In this document: positions 1 through 9,148 of the stretch, in pieces
Layout of the letters: every line of letters begins with the position of its first letter
Numbering within the stretch: the stretch's first letter is position 1
Assembly: GCF_012911935.1 (NCBI RefSeq)
Contig: NZ_JAAXLA010000028.1
Location: 1-64,000, forward strand
Length of the DNA: 64,000 nt
Direction: 5' to 3'
Source: Pseudonocardia acidicola
GTDB lineage: Bacteria; Actinomycetota; Actinomycetes; Mycobacteriales; Pseudonocardiaceae
Made by a program: the position numbers and the translations under genes
Notes under the pieces: model-generated
The model's database searches: none
Seen by the model: the letters and a program-made list of their open reading frames with translations, nothing else
Told to the model about the DNA's origin: nothing

Positions 1-15
1 GGGTGCGGGGGAGGG

Positions 16-933
16 TTAGGCGGGGAGTTCGCCGCGGCCGGCGGCGTCCAGGGCGGCTTGGGCGGTGCGGGGCATGTGGATCACCCCGGCGCGCTCCAGT
101 TTGGCGAGCTCGGAGCGGGCCATCGAGTACGCGGTCAGCCGCTCGGCGTCGCTGTCGGAGTCCCGTGCCGTGGTCAGCAGCTTGATCACCCGCTCCACGG
201 TGCCCCGCTCGGCCGGCGACAGCCCGGAGAGCCGGATCCGCTCAGCGGCGTCGCGCGCGGCGCGCCAGGCCCGCTCGGCGCGGTCGACGGCAGCGACGAA
301 CGCGGCCGCGTGCGCCTGGGCGGGGCGGGCGTCGGTCTCCAGCGCCTGCGCCTCGGCGAACGCCTCGACGAACCGGCCGGTGCTCGGCACGGTCACGTCG
401 GCGAGCGCGGGCAGCCGCAGCACCTGCATCGGGTCGCACTCGTAGGCCGCGTATTCCTGACGCAACCGGTCGAACCGGGCGCGCGCCTGCGGCCAGGGCG
501 GGGGGACGGGCCGCGGCGGTGGCGGCGGGTAACGCCGCCCCAGCGGCGCCATGCCGGCCGCACCCGAACGGCGCAGCGCCGCATGCCGGCGCCGATTATG
601 GGCGATCAACCCGGCGGTCGTGCCCGCCACCAGGACGGGTACCGCGACCCAGGCCAAGATCGCGATGACGGCCAGGATCATGATGAACGCCATCGCGGAG
701 CCTCCGATCACGAGGGCGGCCGGCACCAGGAACCACGCCACCGGGACGTCCCCCGGGGTGGCCCGCGGCGCCCCGCCCCACGATCGGCCGTCCCACGGCG
801 CGCTCCGTCGCCCCGGCCCGAGGACTCCGGGCCAGGGGCCGCCGAACGGCCCGTCCGGGTGGTGGTGATGGGCCGTCCCACGGCGTCCGGGCATGCCACG
901 GCGTCCCGGTGGACGTCCCCACCCGCGTGTCAT
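16..933 (-). CDS. Hypothetical membrane protein with two N-terminal hydrophobic segments
   Basis: I do not recognise a named family. The N-terminus is rich in Gly, Pro, Arg and a short His run. Two hydrophobic segments follow (around AWFLVPAALVIGGSAMAFIM and ILAVIAILAWVAVPVLVAG), then a proline stretch (PPPPPRPVPPPW) and a long charged, alanine-rich helical region of about 160 residues, likely cytoplasmic. The start is uncertain: an ATG at 933 is preceded by AAGGAG only two bases upstream, and a GTG at 969 is in frame. The gene is divergent from pyruvate carboxylase across a short gap. The domain layout (membrane anchor plus coiled region) is seen; the function is unknown. Confidence 0.6.
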   Translation of the reverse strand: MTRGWGRPPGRRGMPGRRGTAHHHHPDGPFGGPWPGVLGPGRRSAPWDGRSWGGAPRATPGDVPVAWFLVPAALVIGGSAMAFIMILAVIAILAWVAVPVLVAGTTAGLIAHNRRRHAALRRSGAAGMAPLGRRYPPPPPRPVPPPWPQARARFDRLRQEYAAYECDPMQVLRLPALADVTVPSTGRFVEAFAEAQALETDARPAQAHAAAFVAAVDRAERAWRAARDAAERIRLSGLSPAERGTVERVIKLLTTARDSDSDAERLTAYSMARSELAKLERAGVIHMPRTAQAALDAAGRGELPA

Positions 934-1055
934 GACTCCTTGGTACCCGAACCCGGTCGGGGCGCGCACGGGGCCGATCGAGTGCGTCGCATGTAGCGTT
1001 CGCCGCGGATCGCCGGATGGCGAATCGCATGCCGGCAGGACGAGAGGGGTCGGGA

Positions 1056-4000
1056 GTGTTCCGCAAGGTGCTCGTGGCGAATCGTGGCGAGATCGCCATC
1101 CGGGCGTTCCGGGCGGCGTTCGAGTTGGGTGTCTCCACGGTCGCGGTCTTCCCCTACGAGGACCGCAACTCCCTGCACCGCGCGAAGGCCGACGAGTCGT
1201 ACCAGATCGGCGAGGAGGGCCACCCGGTCCGCGCGTACCTCTCGGTGGACGAGGTGATCAAGGCAGCACGCAAGGCGGGTGCGGACGCGATCTACCCCGG
1301 TTACGGCTTCCTGTCGGAGAACCCGGACCTGGCCGAGGCGTGCGAGGAGGCCGGTATCACCTTCGTCGGTCCGCCGGCGCGGGTGCTGCACCTGACGGGC
1401 AACAAGTCGCGCGCCGTGGCCGCCGCCCGCGAGGCCGGAGTGAACGTGCTGCGGTCGACCGAACCCTCCGACGACGTCGACACCCTGCTCGCGGCGGCCG
1501 ACGAGGTCGGCTTCCCGATCTTCGTCAAGGCTGTCGCCGGTGGTGGTGGGCGCGGGATGCGCCGGGTCACCGAGGCCGGCGAGCTGCGCGAGGCCGTCGA
1601 GGCGGCGATGCGCGAAGCCGAGTCGGCCTTCGGCGACGCGACCGTGTTCCTGGAGCAGGCCGTGGTCAACCCGCGGCACATCGAGGTGCAGATCCTCGCC
1701 GACGCCGAGGGCAACGTCGTGCACCTCTACGAGCGGGACTGCTCGGTGCAGCGCCGCCACCAGAAGGTCATCGAGATCGCGCCCGCGCCGAATCTGGACC
1801 CGGAGCTGCGCGACCGGATCTGCGCCGACGCCGTCGCCTTCGCCACGCACATCGGCTACGTCAACGCCGGCACCGTCGAGTTCCTGCTCGACGAGAACGG
1901 CCATCACGTGTTCATCGAGATGAACCCGCGCATCCAGGTCGAGCACACCGTCACCGAGCAGGTCACCGACCGTGACCTCGTGATCGCGCAGCTGCGCATC
2001 GCGTCCGGCAAGACCCTGCCCGAGCTGCGGCTCAACCAGTCCGACGTCACGCTGTCCGGGGCGGCGTTGCAGTGCCGGATCACGACCGAGGACCCGTCCA
2101 ACGGGTTCCGTCCCGACACCGGGACGATCAGCGCCTACCGCTCCCCGGGCGGGCCCGGGGTGCGTCTCGACGGCGGTACCACGCACACCGGTGCCGAGGT
2201 CAGCGCCCACTTCGACTCGATGCTGGTCAAACTGACCTGCCACGGCCATGACTTCAGCAACGCCGTGCGCCGCGCCCGCCGGGCGATCGCGGAGTTCCGC
2301 ATCCGCGGTGTCGCGAGCAACCTGCCGTTCCTCGCCGCCGTGCTGGACGACCCCGATTTCCAGGCCGGCCACGTGACGACGAGCTTCATCGACGAACGCC
2401 CGGAGCTGCTGCGCGCGCGCCAGCCCGCCGACCGCGGCACCCGGCTGCTCACCTACCTCGCCGAGACCACGGTCAACAAACCCAACGGGGCGCGGCCCAA
2501 GGTCGTCGAGCCGGTGGACAAGCTGCCGGCGTGCGACCTGGAGGCGAAGGCGCCGGACGGGTCCCGGCAGCTGCTGCGTGAGCTCGGCCCGGAGGGCTTC
2601 GCCGCGCGGCTGCGCGAGCAGTCGGCGGTCGCGGTCACCGACACCACGTTCCGCGACGCCCACCAGTCACTGCTGGCGACCCGGGTCCGGACGCGGGACC
2701 TGCTCGCCGTCGCCCCGTACGTTGCGCAGACGACGCCGCAGCTGTTCTCCCTGGAGTGCTGGGGCGGCGCGACCTACGACGTGGCGCTGCGGTTCCTCGC
2801 CGAGGACCCGTGGGAGCGGCTCGCCGCGCTGCGCGAGGCCCTGCCGAACATCTGCACCCAGATGCTGCTGCGCGGGCGCAACACCGTCGGCTACACGCCG
2901 TACCCGGTGGAGGTCACCGACGCCTTCGTCGAGGAGGCCGCGCAGACCGGGATGGACATCTTCCGGATCTTCGACGCGCTCAACGACGTCGAGCAGATGC
3001 GTCCGGCGATCGAGGCCGTCCGCAACACCGGGACGGCCGTCGCCGAGGTCGCGCTGTGCTACACCGCCGACCTCGCCGACCCGTCCGAGCCGCTCTACAC
3101 GCTGGACTACTACCTGCGGCTGGCCGAGCAGATCGTGGAGGCCGGCGCGCACGTCCTGGCGATCAAGGACATGGCCGGGCTGCTGCGCCCGCCCGCCGCG
3201 CGCGCGCTCGTCACCGCGCTGCGGGAGCGGTTCGACCTGCCGGTGCACCTGCACACCCACGACACCGCGGGTGGCCAGCTCGCGACGCTCGTCGCGGCGA
3301 TCGACGCCGGGGTCGACGCCGTCGACGCTGCCGTCGCGAGCATGGCCGGGACGACCTCGCAGCCGTCGCTGTCCGCGCTCGTCGCGGCAACCGACCACAC
3401 GGAGCGCGCGACCGGGCTGGACCTGCAGGCGGTGTCGGACCTGGAGCCCTACTGGGAGGCCGTCCGCAAGGTCTACGCGCCGTTCGAGTCCGGGCTGGCC
3501 TCGCCGACGGGGCGGGTCTACCACCACGAGATCCCGGGTGGGCAGCTGTCGAATCTGCGCCAGCAGGCCATCGCGCTGGGCCTCGGCGACCGCTTCGAGC
3601 TGATCGAGGACTGCTACGCCGCCGCCGACCGGATGCTCGGCCGGCTGGTCAAGGTGACGCCGTCGTCGAAGGTCGTCGGCGACCTCGCGCTGCATCTGGT
3701 CGGGGCCGGTGTGGAGCCCAAGGACTTCGAGGCCGAGCCCGGCAGGTTCGACGTACCGGACTCGGTGATCGGGTTCCTGCGCGGCGAGCTGGGCGACCCG
3801 CCGGGTGGCTGGCCGGAGCCCTTCCGCACCCGCGCGCTGGAGGGCCGCTCGCCGGAGAAGGAGACCGCCGAGCTGTCCATCGACGACCGCCGCGGGCTGC
3901 GCGACGAGCGGCGCGCGACCCTCAACCGGCTGCTGTTCCCCGCGCCGACCAAGGAGTTCGACGCGCACCGGGAGAGCTACGGGGACACCTCGGTGCTGTC

Positions 4001-4433
4001 GAGCAAGGACTTCTTCTACGGGCTGGAGCCCGAGATCGAGCACACCGTCGACCTCGAGCCCGGGGTGCGGCTGCTCATCGAACTGGAGGCGATCTCCGAG
4101 GCCGACGAGCGCGGCTACCGCAGCGTGCTGACGACGCTGAACGGGCAGCTGCGGCCGGTGTCGGTGCGCGACGAATCGGTGGCGACCGACGTCAAGGCTG
4201 CGGAGAAGGCCGAACGCGGCAACGACCGCCACGTCGCGGCGCCGTTCGCCGGGGTGGTGACCCTGCAGGTCGCCGAGGGCGACACGGTGGAGGCGGGGCA
4301 GACCGTGGCGACCATCGAGGCGATGAAGATGGAGGCGTCGATCACCGCGCAGCAGGGTGGCACGGTGGGCCGGCTGGCGATCGGGAAGGTGCAGCAGGTC
4401 GAGGGCGGCGACCTGCTCTTGGAGCTCGAATGA
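1056..4433 (+). CDS. pyc: Pyruvate carboxylase
   Basis: Carboxylates pyruvate to oxaloacetate using biotin, ATP and bicarbonate, an anaplerotic step in the cytoplasm. At about 1125 residues it has the full single-chain layout: biotin carboxylase from residue 1 (KVLVANRGEIA; glycine loop AVAGGGGRGM near residue 160), carboxyltransferase from about 525 (VTDTTFRDAHQS; LHTHDT near 730), and a C-terminal biotinyl domain with EAMKMEA, where Lys1091 is the expected biotinylation site. The GTG at 1056 is chosen over the upstream start at 1017 because a GAGAGG ribosome site lies at 1042-1047 and the protein then begins directly with the family N-terminus. rsmD follows, as in mycobacteria, where pca, rsmD and coaD are adjacent. 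Confidence 0.96.
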   Translation: MFRKVLVANRGEIAIRAFRAAFELGVSTVAVFPYEDRNSLHRAKADESYQIGEEGHPVRAYLSVDEVIKAARKAGADAIYPGYGFLSENPDLAEACEEAGITFVGPPARVLHLTGNKSRAVAAAREAGVNVLRSTEPSDDVDTLLAAADEVGFPIFVKAVAGGGGRGMRRVTEAGELREAVEAAMREAESAFGDATVFLEQAVVNPRHIEVQILADAEGNVVHLYERDCSVQRRHQKVIEIAPAPNLDPELRDRICADAVAFATHIGYVNAGTVEFLLDENGHHVFIEMNPRIQVEHTVTEQVTDRDLVIAQLRIASGKTLPELRLNQSDVTLSGAALQCRITTEDPSNGFRPDTGTISAYRSPGGPGVRLDGGTTHTGAEVSAHFDSMLVKLTCHGHDFSNAVRRARRAIAEFRIRGVASNLPFLAAVLDDPDFQAGHVTTSFIDERPELLRARQPADRGTRLLTYLAETTVNKPNGARPKVVEPVDKLPACDLEAKAPDGSRQLLRELGPEGFAARLREQSAVAVTDTTFRDAHQSLLATRVRTRDLLAVAPYVAQTTPQLFSLECWGGATYDVALRFLAEDPWERLAALREALPNICTQMLLRGRNTVGYTPYPVEVTDAFVEEAAQTGMDIFRIFDALNDVEQMRPAIEAVRNTGTAVAEVALCYTADLADPSEPLYTLDYYLRLAEQIVEAGAHVLAIKDMAGLLRPPAARALVTALRERFDLPVHLHTHDTAGGQLATLVAAIDAGVDAVDAAVASMAGTTSQPSLSALVAATDHTERATGLDLQAVSDLEPYWEAVRKVYAPFESGLASPTGRVYHHEIPGGQLSNLRQQAIALGLGDRFELIEDCYAAADRMLGRLVKVTPSSKVVGDLALHLVGAGVEPKDFEAEPGRFDVPDSVIGFLRGELGDPPGGWPEPFRTRALEGRSPEKETAELSIDDRRGLRDERRATLNRLLFPAPTKEFDAHRESYGDTSVLSSKDFFYGLEPEIEHTVDLEPGVRLLIELEAISEADERGYRSVLTTLNGQLRPVSVRDESVATDVKAAEKAERGNDRHVAAPFAGVVTLQVAEGDTVEAGQTVATIEAMKMEASITAQQGGTVGRLAIGKVQQVEGGDLLLELE

Positions 4434-4485
4434 CAGGTCGTGCGCGGAAATCGTCGCCTGAACAGCGTTATCCGCGCACAGGCGC

Positions 4486-5046
4486 ATGCGCATAATCGCC
4501 GGGCGGGTCGGCGGGCGACGGCTCGCCGTCCCGCCCAAGGGCACCCGGCCCACGTCGGACCGGGTGCGGGAGGCGTTGTTCAGCGCGCTGGAGAACGACC
4601 CCGGGCTCGACGACGCCGCAGTGCTCGACCTGTGCGCGGGCTCGGGTGCGCTCGGGCTGGAGGCCCTGTCCCGGGGCGCCGGGCACGCCCTGTTCGTGGA
4701 GTCCGACCGGCGGGCCGCCGCCGTGCTCAAGCGCAACGTCGCGGACCTGGGGCTCGGCGGCGAGGTGCGGGCCGCCCCGGCCGGCACCGTGCTGGCCGGG
4801 CCCGCCGACCGCGCCTACGACCTCGTGCTCGTCGACCCGCCCTACGCCGTCACCGATGCCGAGGTCGCCGGTTGGCTCGCCGCTGCGTACGCGCACGGCT
4901 GGCTGGCCCCGGACGCCACGGTCGTCGTCGAGCGTGCGGCGCGCAGCGGACCGTTCGACTGGCCGGAGCCGATCCGCGCGGTCCGTGAAAGACGTTACGG
5001 CGACACCACCCTGCACGTCGGGCTTTGTTACGGTCCGGGTTCGTGA
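4486..5046 (+). CDS. rsmD: 16S rRNA (guanine-N2)-methyltransferase RsmD
   Basis: SAM-dependent methyltransferase acting on 16S rRNA G966 of the small ribosomal subunit (E. coli numbering). At 186 residues it is family length. It shows the N-terminal MRIIAGxxGGRRL motif, the conserved [14 protein letters not shown] block, SAM-binding motif I ([16 protein letters not shown]) and the catalytic VDPPY motif near residue 117. It follows pyc by about 50 bases and precedes coaD by about 20, the common rsmD-coaD pairing, so the two are probably cotranscribed. Confidence 0.95.
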   Translation: MRIIAGRVGGRRLAVPPKGTRPTSDRVREALFSALENDPGLDDAAVLDLCAGSGALGLEALSRGAGHALFVESDRRAAAVLKRNVADLGLGGEVRAAPAGTVLAGPADRAYDLVLVDPPYAVTDAEVAGWLAAAYAHGWLAPDATVVVERAARSGPFDWPEPIRAVRERRYGDTTLHVGLCYGPGS

Positions 5047-5068
5047 GCTACTCCCTGGTGGTGGCGTG

Positions 5069-5551
5069 ATGAGGCGTGCGGTCTGTCCCGGTTCCTTCGA
5101 CCCGGTGACCCTCGGCCACCTCGACATCATCGGGCGTGCCGCGGGCCTGTTCGACGAGGTCGTGGTCGCGGTCCTGGTCAACAAGAACAAGAAGAGCCTG
5201 TTCTCGGTGGACGAACGGATCGCGATGCTGGCCGAGACCACCGCCGACATGCCGAACGTCAGCGTCGACTCCTTCCACGGCCTGCTCGTCGACTACTGCA
5301 AGGCGCACGACGTGCGGGCGATCGTGAAGGGTCTGCGCGCGGTCACCGACTTCGACTACGAGCTGCAGATGGCGCAGATGAACCAGCGTCTCTCCGGGGT
5401 CGACACGCTGTTCATGTCGACGAACCCGGAGTTCAGCTTCCTGTCCAGCTCGCTGGTCAAGGAGGTCGCGACCTACGGTGGTGACGTCGCGCACCTGCTG
5501 CCCGCGACGGTGCACCGCCAGCTGCTGGAGCGCATCGCCGAACGGGCCTGA
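5069..5551 (+). CDS. coaD: Phosphopantetheine adenylyltransferase
   Basis: Transfers AMP from ATP to 4'-phosphopantetheine, the penultimate step of coenzyme A synthesis. The nucleotidyltransferase signature [14 protein letters not shown] is at residues 8-21, with the substrate-pocket block [19 protein letters not shown] and the C-terminal [12 protein letters not shown] motif. The ATG at 5069 gives 160 residues, the usual family length; an in-frame GTG lies one codon upstream. It lies about 20 bases after rsmD, in the conserved order. Confidence 0.96.
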   Translation: MRRAVCPGSFDPVTLGHLDIIGRAAGLFDEVVVAVLVNKNKKSLFSVDERIAMLAETTADMPNVSVDSFHGLLVDYCKAHDVRAIVKGLRAVTDFDYELQMAQMNQRLSGVDTLFMSTNPEFSFLSSSLVKEVATYGGDVAHLLPATVHRQLLERIAERA

Positions 5552-5614
5552 GCCCCGGACGGGCGCCCTTACCCGGGGGGTCAGGCCCCAGAACGTCGAT
5601 CACCCGGTCGGAAC

Positions 5615-5641
5615 TTGACACGCGGGCGCCACGCCGAATAC
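5615..5641 (+). promoter_or_regulatory. Candidate promoter upstream of the DivIVA-like gene
   Basis: A consensus TTGACA hexamer (5615-5620) is followed after about 15 bases by GAATAC (5636-5641). The -10 match is only moderate. A separate leaderless-type -10 (CAGGAT, 5665-5670) lies seven bases before the GTG of the next gene, so the gene may have two start sites. Confidence 0.4.
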
Positions 5642-5677
5642 GGCCAATCGGTGCGTACCGGTGGCAGGATCCGTCGC

Positions 5678-6424
5678 GTGTACCGGGTCTTCGAGTCGCT
5701 GGACGCGCTGGTCACGGTCGTCGAGGAGGCGCGCGGCGTCCCCATGACGGCCAACTGCGTGGTTCCCCGCGGTGACGTCCTCGAGTTGCTCGACGACGTC
5801 CGGGAGGCGTTGCCGGGCGAGCTGGACGACGCCCAGGACGTGCTCGATCGCCGCGACGAGGTCCTCTCCGAGGCGGAGCGCGAGGCCGAGGAGGCCCGCT
5901 CGTCGGCGGAGGCCGATGCCGAGCAGATGCTCGCCGATGCCCGCGCGGAGGCGGAACGGACCATCTCCGCGGCCCGCGAGGAGGCCGAACAGATGGTGGC
6001 GCAGGCCCGGCACGAGGCCGAGCGTGCGATTGCCGAGGGCCGCCGGCAGTACGCCGAGCTCACCGACCGGGCCCGCGACGAGGCCGACCGGCTGGCCCAC
6101 GCCGGGCGGGCGGCCCACGACCGCTACGTCGCCGACGGGCAGGCCGAGCAGGCCCGGCTGGTCTCGCAGACCGACGTGGTGCACGCCGCGAACAGCGAGG
6201 CCGCCCGGATCGTCGACGCCGCCGACGCCGAGGCCGACCGGCTGCGCCGCGAGTGCGACAGCTATGTCGATGCCAAGCTCGCCGAGTTCGAGGACGCGCT
6301 GACCAAGGCGCTGCGCACCGTGAGCCGCGGCCGCAGCCAGTTGTGGCGTGGCGGCTCGCCCGGCGGGATGTCGAGCGGGGCGCCGAACGGGCGGTCCGGG
6401 ACGGGGATGGATCTGATCGACTGA
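5678..6424 (+). CDS. DivIVA-domain septal coiled-coil protein, SepIVA-like
   Basis: Likely a cytoplasmic scaffold of cell division or polar wall synthesis. The N-terminus (YRVFESLDALVTVVEEARG, then CVVPRGDVLELLDDVREALP) resembles the DivIVA-like head. Residues from about 60 to 210 form a heptad-rich coiled coil of Glu, Ala, Arg and Asp, with an unstructured Gly/Ser tail. In M. tuberculosis the gene just before the DUF177 gene is sepIVA (Rv2927c); here the same position is kept, but with an insertion between. The GTG at 5678 gives 248 residues and has CAGGAT seven bases upstream, a leaderless arrangement. It could be a general DivIVA-like protein rather than a strict SepIVA orthologue. Confidence 0.75.
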   Translation: MYRVFESLDALVTVVEEARGVPMTANCVVPRGDVLELLDDVREALPGELDDAQDVLDRRDEVLSEAEREAEEARSSAEADAEQMLADARAEAERTISAAREEAEQMVAQARHEAERAIAEGRRQYAELTDRARDEADRLAHAGRAAHDRYVADGQAEQARLVSQTDVVHAANSEAARIVDAADAEADRLRRECDSYVDAKLAEFEDALTKALRTVSRGRSQLWRGGSPGGMSSGAPNGRSGTGMDLID

Positions 6425-6502
6425 CCCGGCGGATCGTCCGGGTCATCACTTTTCGATCACCATCGTTCTGACCCAGCGTGCTCGTCGCGCTACTCTGCGC
6501 AC

Positions 6503-7585
6503 GTGGCGCGCCGCGTCGAACCCGATCCGCTGACGTGGTGGGAGAGGTACGGCCACCGGCTCTCCGCCCGCCCGGAGACCGCTGTGGATCCGGGGCCGGA
6601 CGCCACCTCACCAGCGCAGCCAGGGGGAACGGTGGAGCCGTCGCAGGTCCGGAACGAGGCCGAGCTGGCGACGGCGGCGCAACTGCGGGACGACGCGATC
6701 CTGCGGGCGCGTGCCGATGTGCCGTCGCAGGGCTGGCGCCGGCTCGTGCACGCGGCCAGCCGCGGGGTCGTCAACCCCGGCCCCGGGCCGGGGGAGCAGG
6801 AGCTGCGCGCGCTGCTCGAACGGATCCGCAGCCCCCTGGAGTCCCCGCGCCGGATCGCGGTCAGCTCGATCAAGGGCGGCGTGGGCAAGACGACCGTCGC
6901 CAGCTGCCTGGGGCTGGTGCTGGCGGAGCACCGCGGCGACCGGGTGATCGCGCTGGATGCGAACCCGGACGCCGGCACGTTGGCCGACCGGCTCACCGGC
7001 GAGTCCGCGGTCACCGTGCGCGACCTGCTCGACGACCTCGACCACGTCGGCTCCTGGACCGACGTCTCGCGCTACACCAGCCTGGCGGGGCGGTTGCAGG
7101 TACTCGCGTCCGAGCAGGACCCGGCGGCCAGCGAGGCGTTCAACCGCGACGAGTACGAGCGGGTCTGCGAGGTGCTGGTCCGCTTCTTCACCATCGTCAT
7201 CACGGACTCCGGGACCGGGCTGGTGCACTCGGCCATGAAGGGGACGCTCGAGCTCGCGGACAGCCTGATCGTGGTGGGCGCGCCGACGGTCGACGGGGCC
7301 AGCCGGGCGAGCAAGACCCTCGACTGGCTGCTGGCGCACTCCTACGGCGATCTGGTCGCCGACGCGGTCGTGGTGCTCTCCTGCGACCGCAGCAGCGCCG
7401 AGATCGACCGGACCCGTATCCGGGAGCATTTCGAGTCGCGCTGCCGGGCCGTCGTCGAGGTGCCGCACGATCCGCATCTGGCAACCGGCGGCCGGGTGAC
7501 GTTGGGCCGCCTGCGACCGGCCACCCGGGACGCCTTCTACGAACTCGCGGCGCTGATTGCGGACGGCTTCACGCCGGGAGACTGA
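6503..7585 (+). CDS. EspI-type MinD/ParA-like ATPase (copy 1)
   Basis: A 360-residue deviant Walker-A ATPase related to EspI and similar MinD-like proteins of type VII (ESX) loci. After about 65 variable residues comes the conserved GWRRLVHAASRGVVNPG segment, then the P-loop SSIKGGVGKTT with the signature lysine, ALDANPDAGTLADRL (switch I region), and VITDSGTGLVHSAM in the Walker-B position. The C-terminal VEVPHDPHLATGGR block is typical of this group. TACTCT (6491-6496) lies six bases before the GTG and no ribosome site is visible, so translation is probably leaderless. A longer paralogue follows directly. The nucleotide-dependent role is family knowledge; the partner is unknown. Confidence 0.85.
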   Translation: MARRVEPDPLTWWERYGHRLSARPETAVDPGPDATSPAQPGGTVEPSQVRNEAELATAAQLRDDAILRARADVPSQGWRRLVHAASRGVVNPGPGPGEQELRALLERIRSPLESPRRIAVSSIKGGVGKTTVASCLGLVLAEHRGDRVIALDANPDAGTLADRLTGESAVTVRDLLDDLDHVGSWTDVSRYTSLAGRLQVLASEQDPAASEAFNRDEYERVCEVLVRFFTIVITDSGTGLVHSAMKGTLELADSLIVVGAPTVDGASRASKTLDWLLAHSYGDLVADAVVVLSCDRSSAEIDRTRIREHFESRCRAVVEVPHDPHLATGGRVTLGRLRPATRDAFYELAALIADGFTPGD

Positions 7586-7642
7586 TAGGCCGGTCACCCG
7601 GCTTTCGAATCGATCACGTTCCACTACAGGGGGAGATTGCCG

Positions 7643-9148
7643 GTGAGCGGCAAGGAAAGTGAGCCGGTGACCGACGCCGGCCCGGGCGAGCGCGAGCCGG
7701 GCGCAGGCGGTGACGCCGGCGACGGCTGGATCGCCGGCGCGTGGTCGGCCGAGGGCTGGGTCTCGGCCACCACGGTCGGGCCCGACCCCGAGCCGGAGGA
7801 CGACGAGACGCCGGTCGCCGCCCCGCGGGGCGCGGACGCCGCGTCCGAGCCCGGGGAGTCCACGATCGGCGAGACCGCGGACGACGCCACGGCTGGTGAC
7901 CTCGCGCCCGACGCCGCCGTCGACGCCGCCGTCGACGCCGAGGCAGACGCGACCGACAGCGCCGTCGACAACGATGCCGACGGCAAGGCCGACCGCACAG
8001 CCGACGGCGACACCGATGTGGACGTCCCGCCGGTCGCTGCCGAGCCGGTGATCGCGCGGCACGCTGCCGCGGCGGGGGCGGCCGCCGGGACGACGCCGAC
8101 CGCGCTGTCGGGCGAGCCCACACCCGCACCGGCTCGGGAGAGCCGGCCCACGCCGGCCCCGAGCCGGCCGCGGCCCCGGCCCGACGCGGCGACCGCGGCC
8201 GAGCTGACCGAGGACGCGATCGTCCGGTTCCGGGGCGACCGGCCGACTCAGGGCTGGCGCGGCACGCTCTACGGTCTGACCGGGGGCCTGATCAATCCCG
8301 GCATCGGCCCCGTCGAGCGGGCCCGGCAGGAGCAGCTGCGCCGGATCCGCCGACCGCTGCCCGGCTCGCACCAGATCGCGGTCAGCTCGATCAAGGGCGG
8401 GGTGGGCAAGACCAGCGTCGCGGCCTGCCTGGGGCTCGTGCTGGCGGAGAACCGCGGCGACCGGGTGATCGCGCTCGACGCGAACCCGGACGCGGGCACC
8501 CTGGCCGACCGGCTCACGTCGGAGGTCTCGGTGACCGTCCGGCACCTGCTCGACAACATCGAGGCCACCCACTCGCTGACCGACGTCGCCCGCTACACGA
8601 GCCTGGCCGGGCGGCTGCAGGTGCTGGCCTCCGAGCAGGACCCCGCGATGAGCGAGGCCTTCAATCGCGAGGAGTACGAGCGGGTCTGTGAGGTGCTGAC
8701 CCGGTTCTACAACATCGTGATCACCGACTCCGGGACCGGGCTGGTGCACTCGGCGATGGAGGGCACCCTGGCCCTGGCCGACAGCCTCGTCGTGGTCGGC
8801 GCGCCGACGGTCGACGGCGCGAGCCGGGCCAGCAAGACGCTGGACTGGCTGATCGCGCACGGGCACGCCGCCCGGGTGGCCAACGCGGTCGTGGTGCTGT
8901 CCTGCGACCGGGTCAGCCGCGAGGTCGACCGGGCCCGGGTCCGGGAGCACTTCGAGGCCCGCTGTCGCGCGGTCGTCGAGGTGCCGCACGACCCGCACCT
9001 GGCCACCGGCGGACGGATCGAGCTCTCCCGGCTGAAGCCGGCCACGCACGACGCATTCCTGGAACTGGCCGCGCACCTGGCCGACGAGTTCGGTGCCGGG
9101 CAGCGGCCCGTGGAGGTCTCCCGCGCCACGGTGCCCAGCTACCCCTGA
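7643..9148 (+). CDS. EspI-type MinD/ParA-like ATPase with long acidic N-terminus (copy 2)
   Basis: Paralogue of the preceding gene: the ATPase half is nearly colinear and mostly identical, with KGGVGKTS, ALDANPDAGTLADRL, SEQDPAMSEAFNR and ITDSGTGLVHSAM. It differs by an N-terminal extension of about 170 residues, very rich in Asp, Ala, Glu and Pro, probably disordered. The P-loop ends in Ser instead of Thr, which still coordinates magnesium in this fold. The GTG at 7643 is chosen because AGGGGGAGA lies six bases upstream; a TTG at 7637 is the alternative. The end overlaps the convergent hydrolase gene by ten bases. Proximity and similarity suggest tandem duplication. Confidence 0.85.
   Translation: MSGKESEPVTDAGPGEREPGAGGDAGDGWIAGAWSAEGWVSATTVGPDPEPEDDETPVAAPRGADAASEPGESTIGETADDATAGDLAPDAAVDAAVDAEADATDSAVDNDADGKADRTADGDTDVDVPPVAAEPVIARHAAAAGAAAGTTPTALSGEPTPAPARESRPTPAPSRPRPRPDAATAAELTEDAIVRFRGDRPTQGWRGTLYGLTGGLINPGIGPVERARQEQLRRIRRPLPGSHQIAVSSIKGGVGKTSVAACLGLVLAENRGDRVIALDANPDAGTLADRLTSEVSVTVRHLLDNIEATHSLTDVARYTSLAGRLQVLASEQDPAMSEAFNREEYERVCEVLTRFYNIVITDSGTGLVHSAMEGTLALADSLVVVGAPTVDGASRASKTLDWLIAHGHAARVANAVVVLSCDRVSREVDRARVREHFEARCRAVVEVPHDPHLATGGRIELSRLKPATHDAFLELAAHLADEFGAGQRPVEVSRATVPSYP

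Noticed and set aside
930..2663. Long minus-strand open frame opposite pyruvate carboxylase
   Set aside because: A GC-rich shadow frame: the translation is Gly/Arg/Val-biased with no domain, and the plus-strand enzyme covers it completely.
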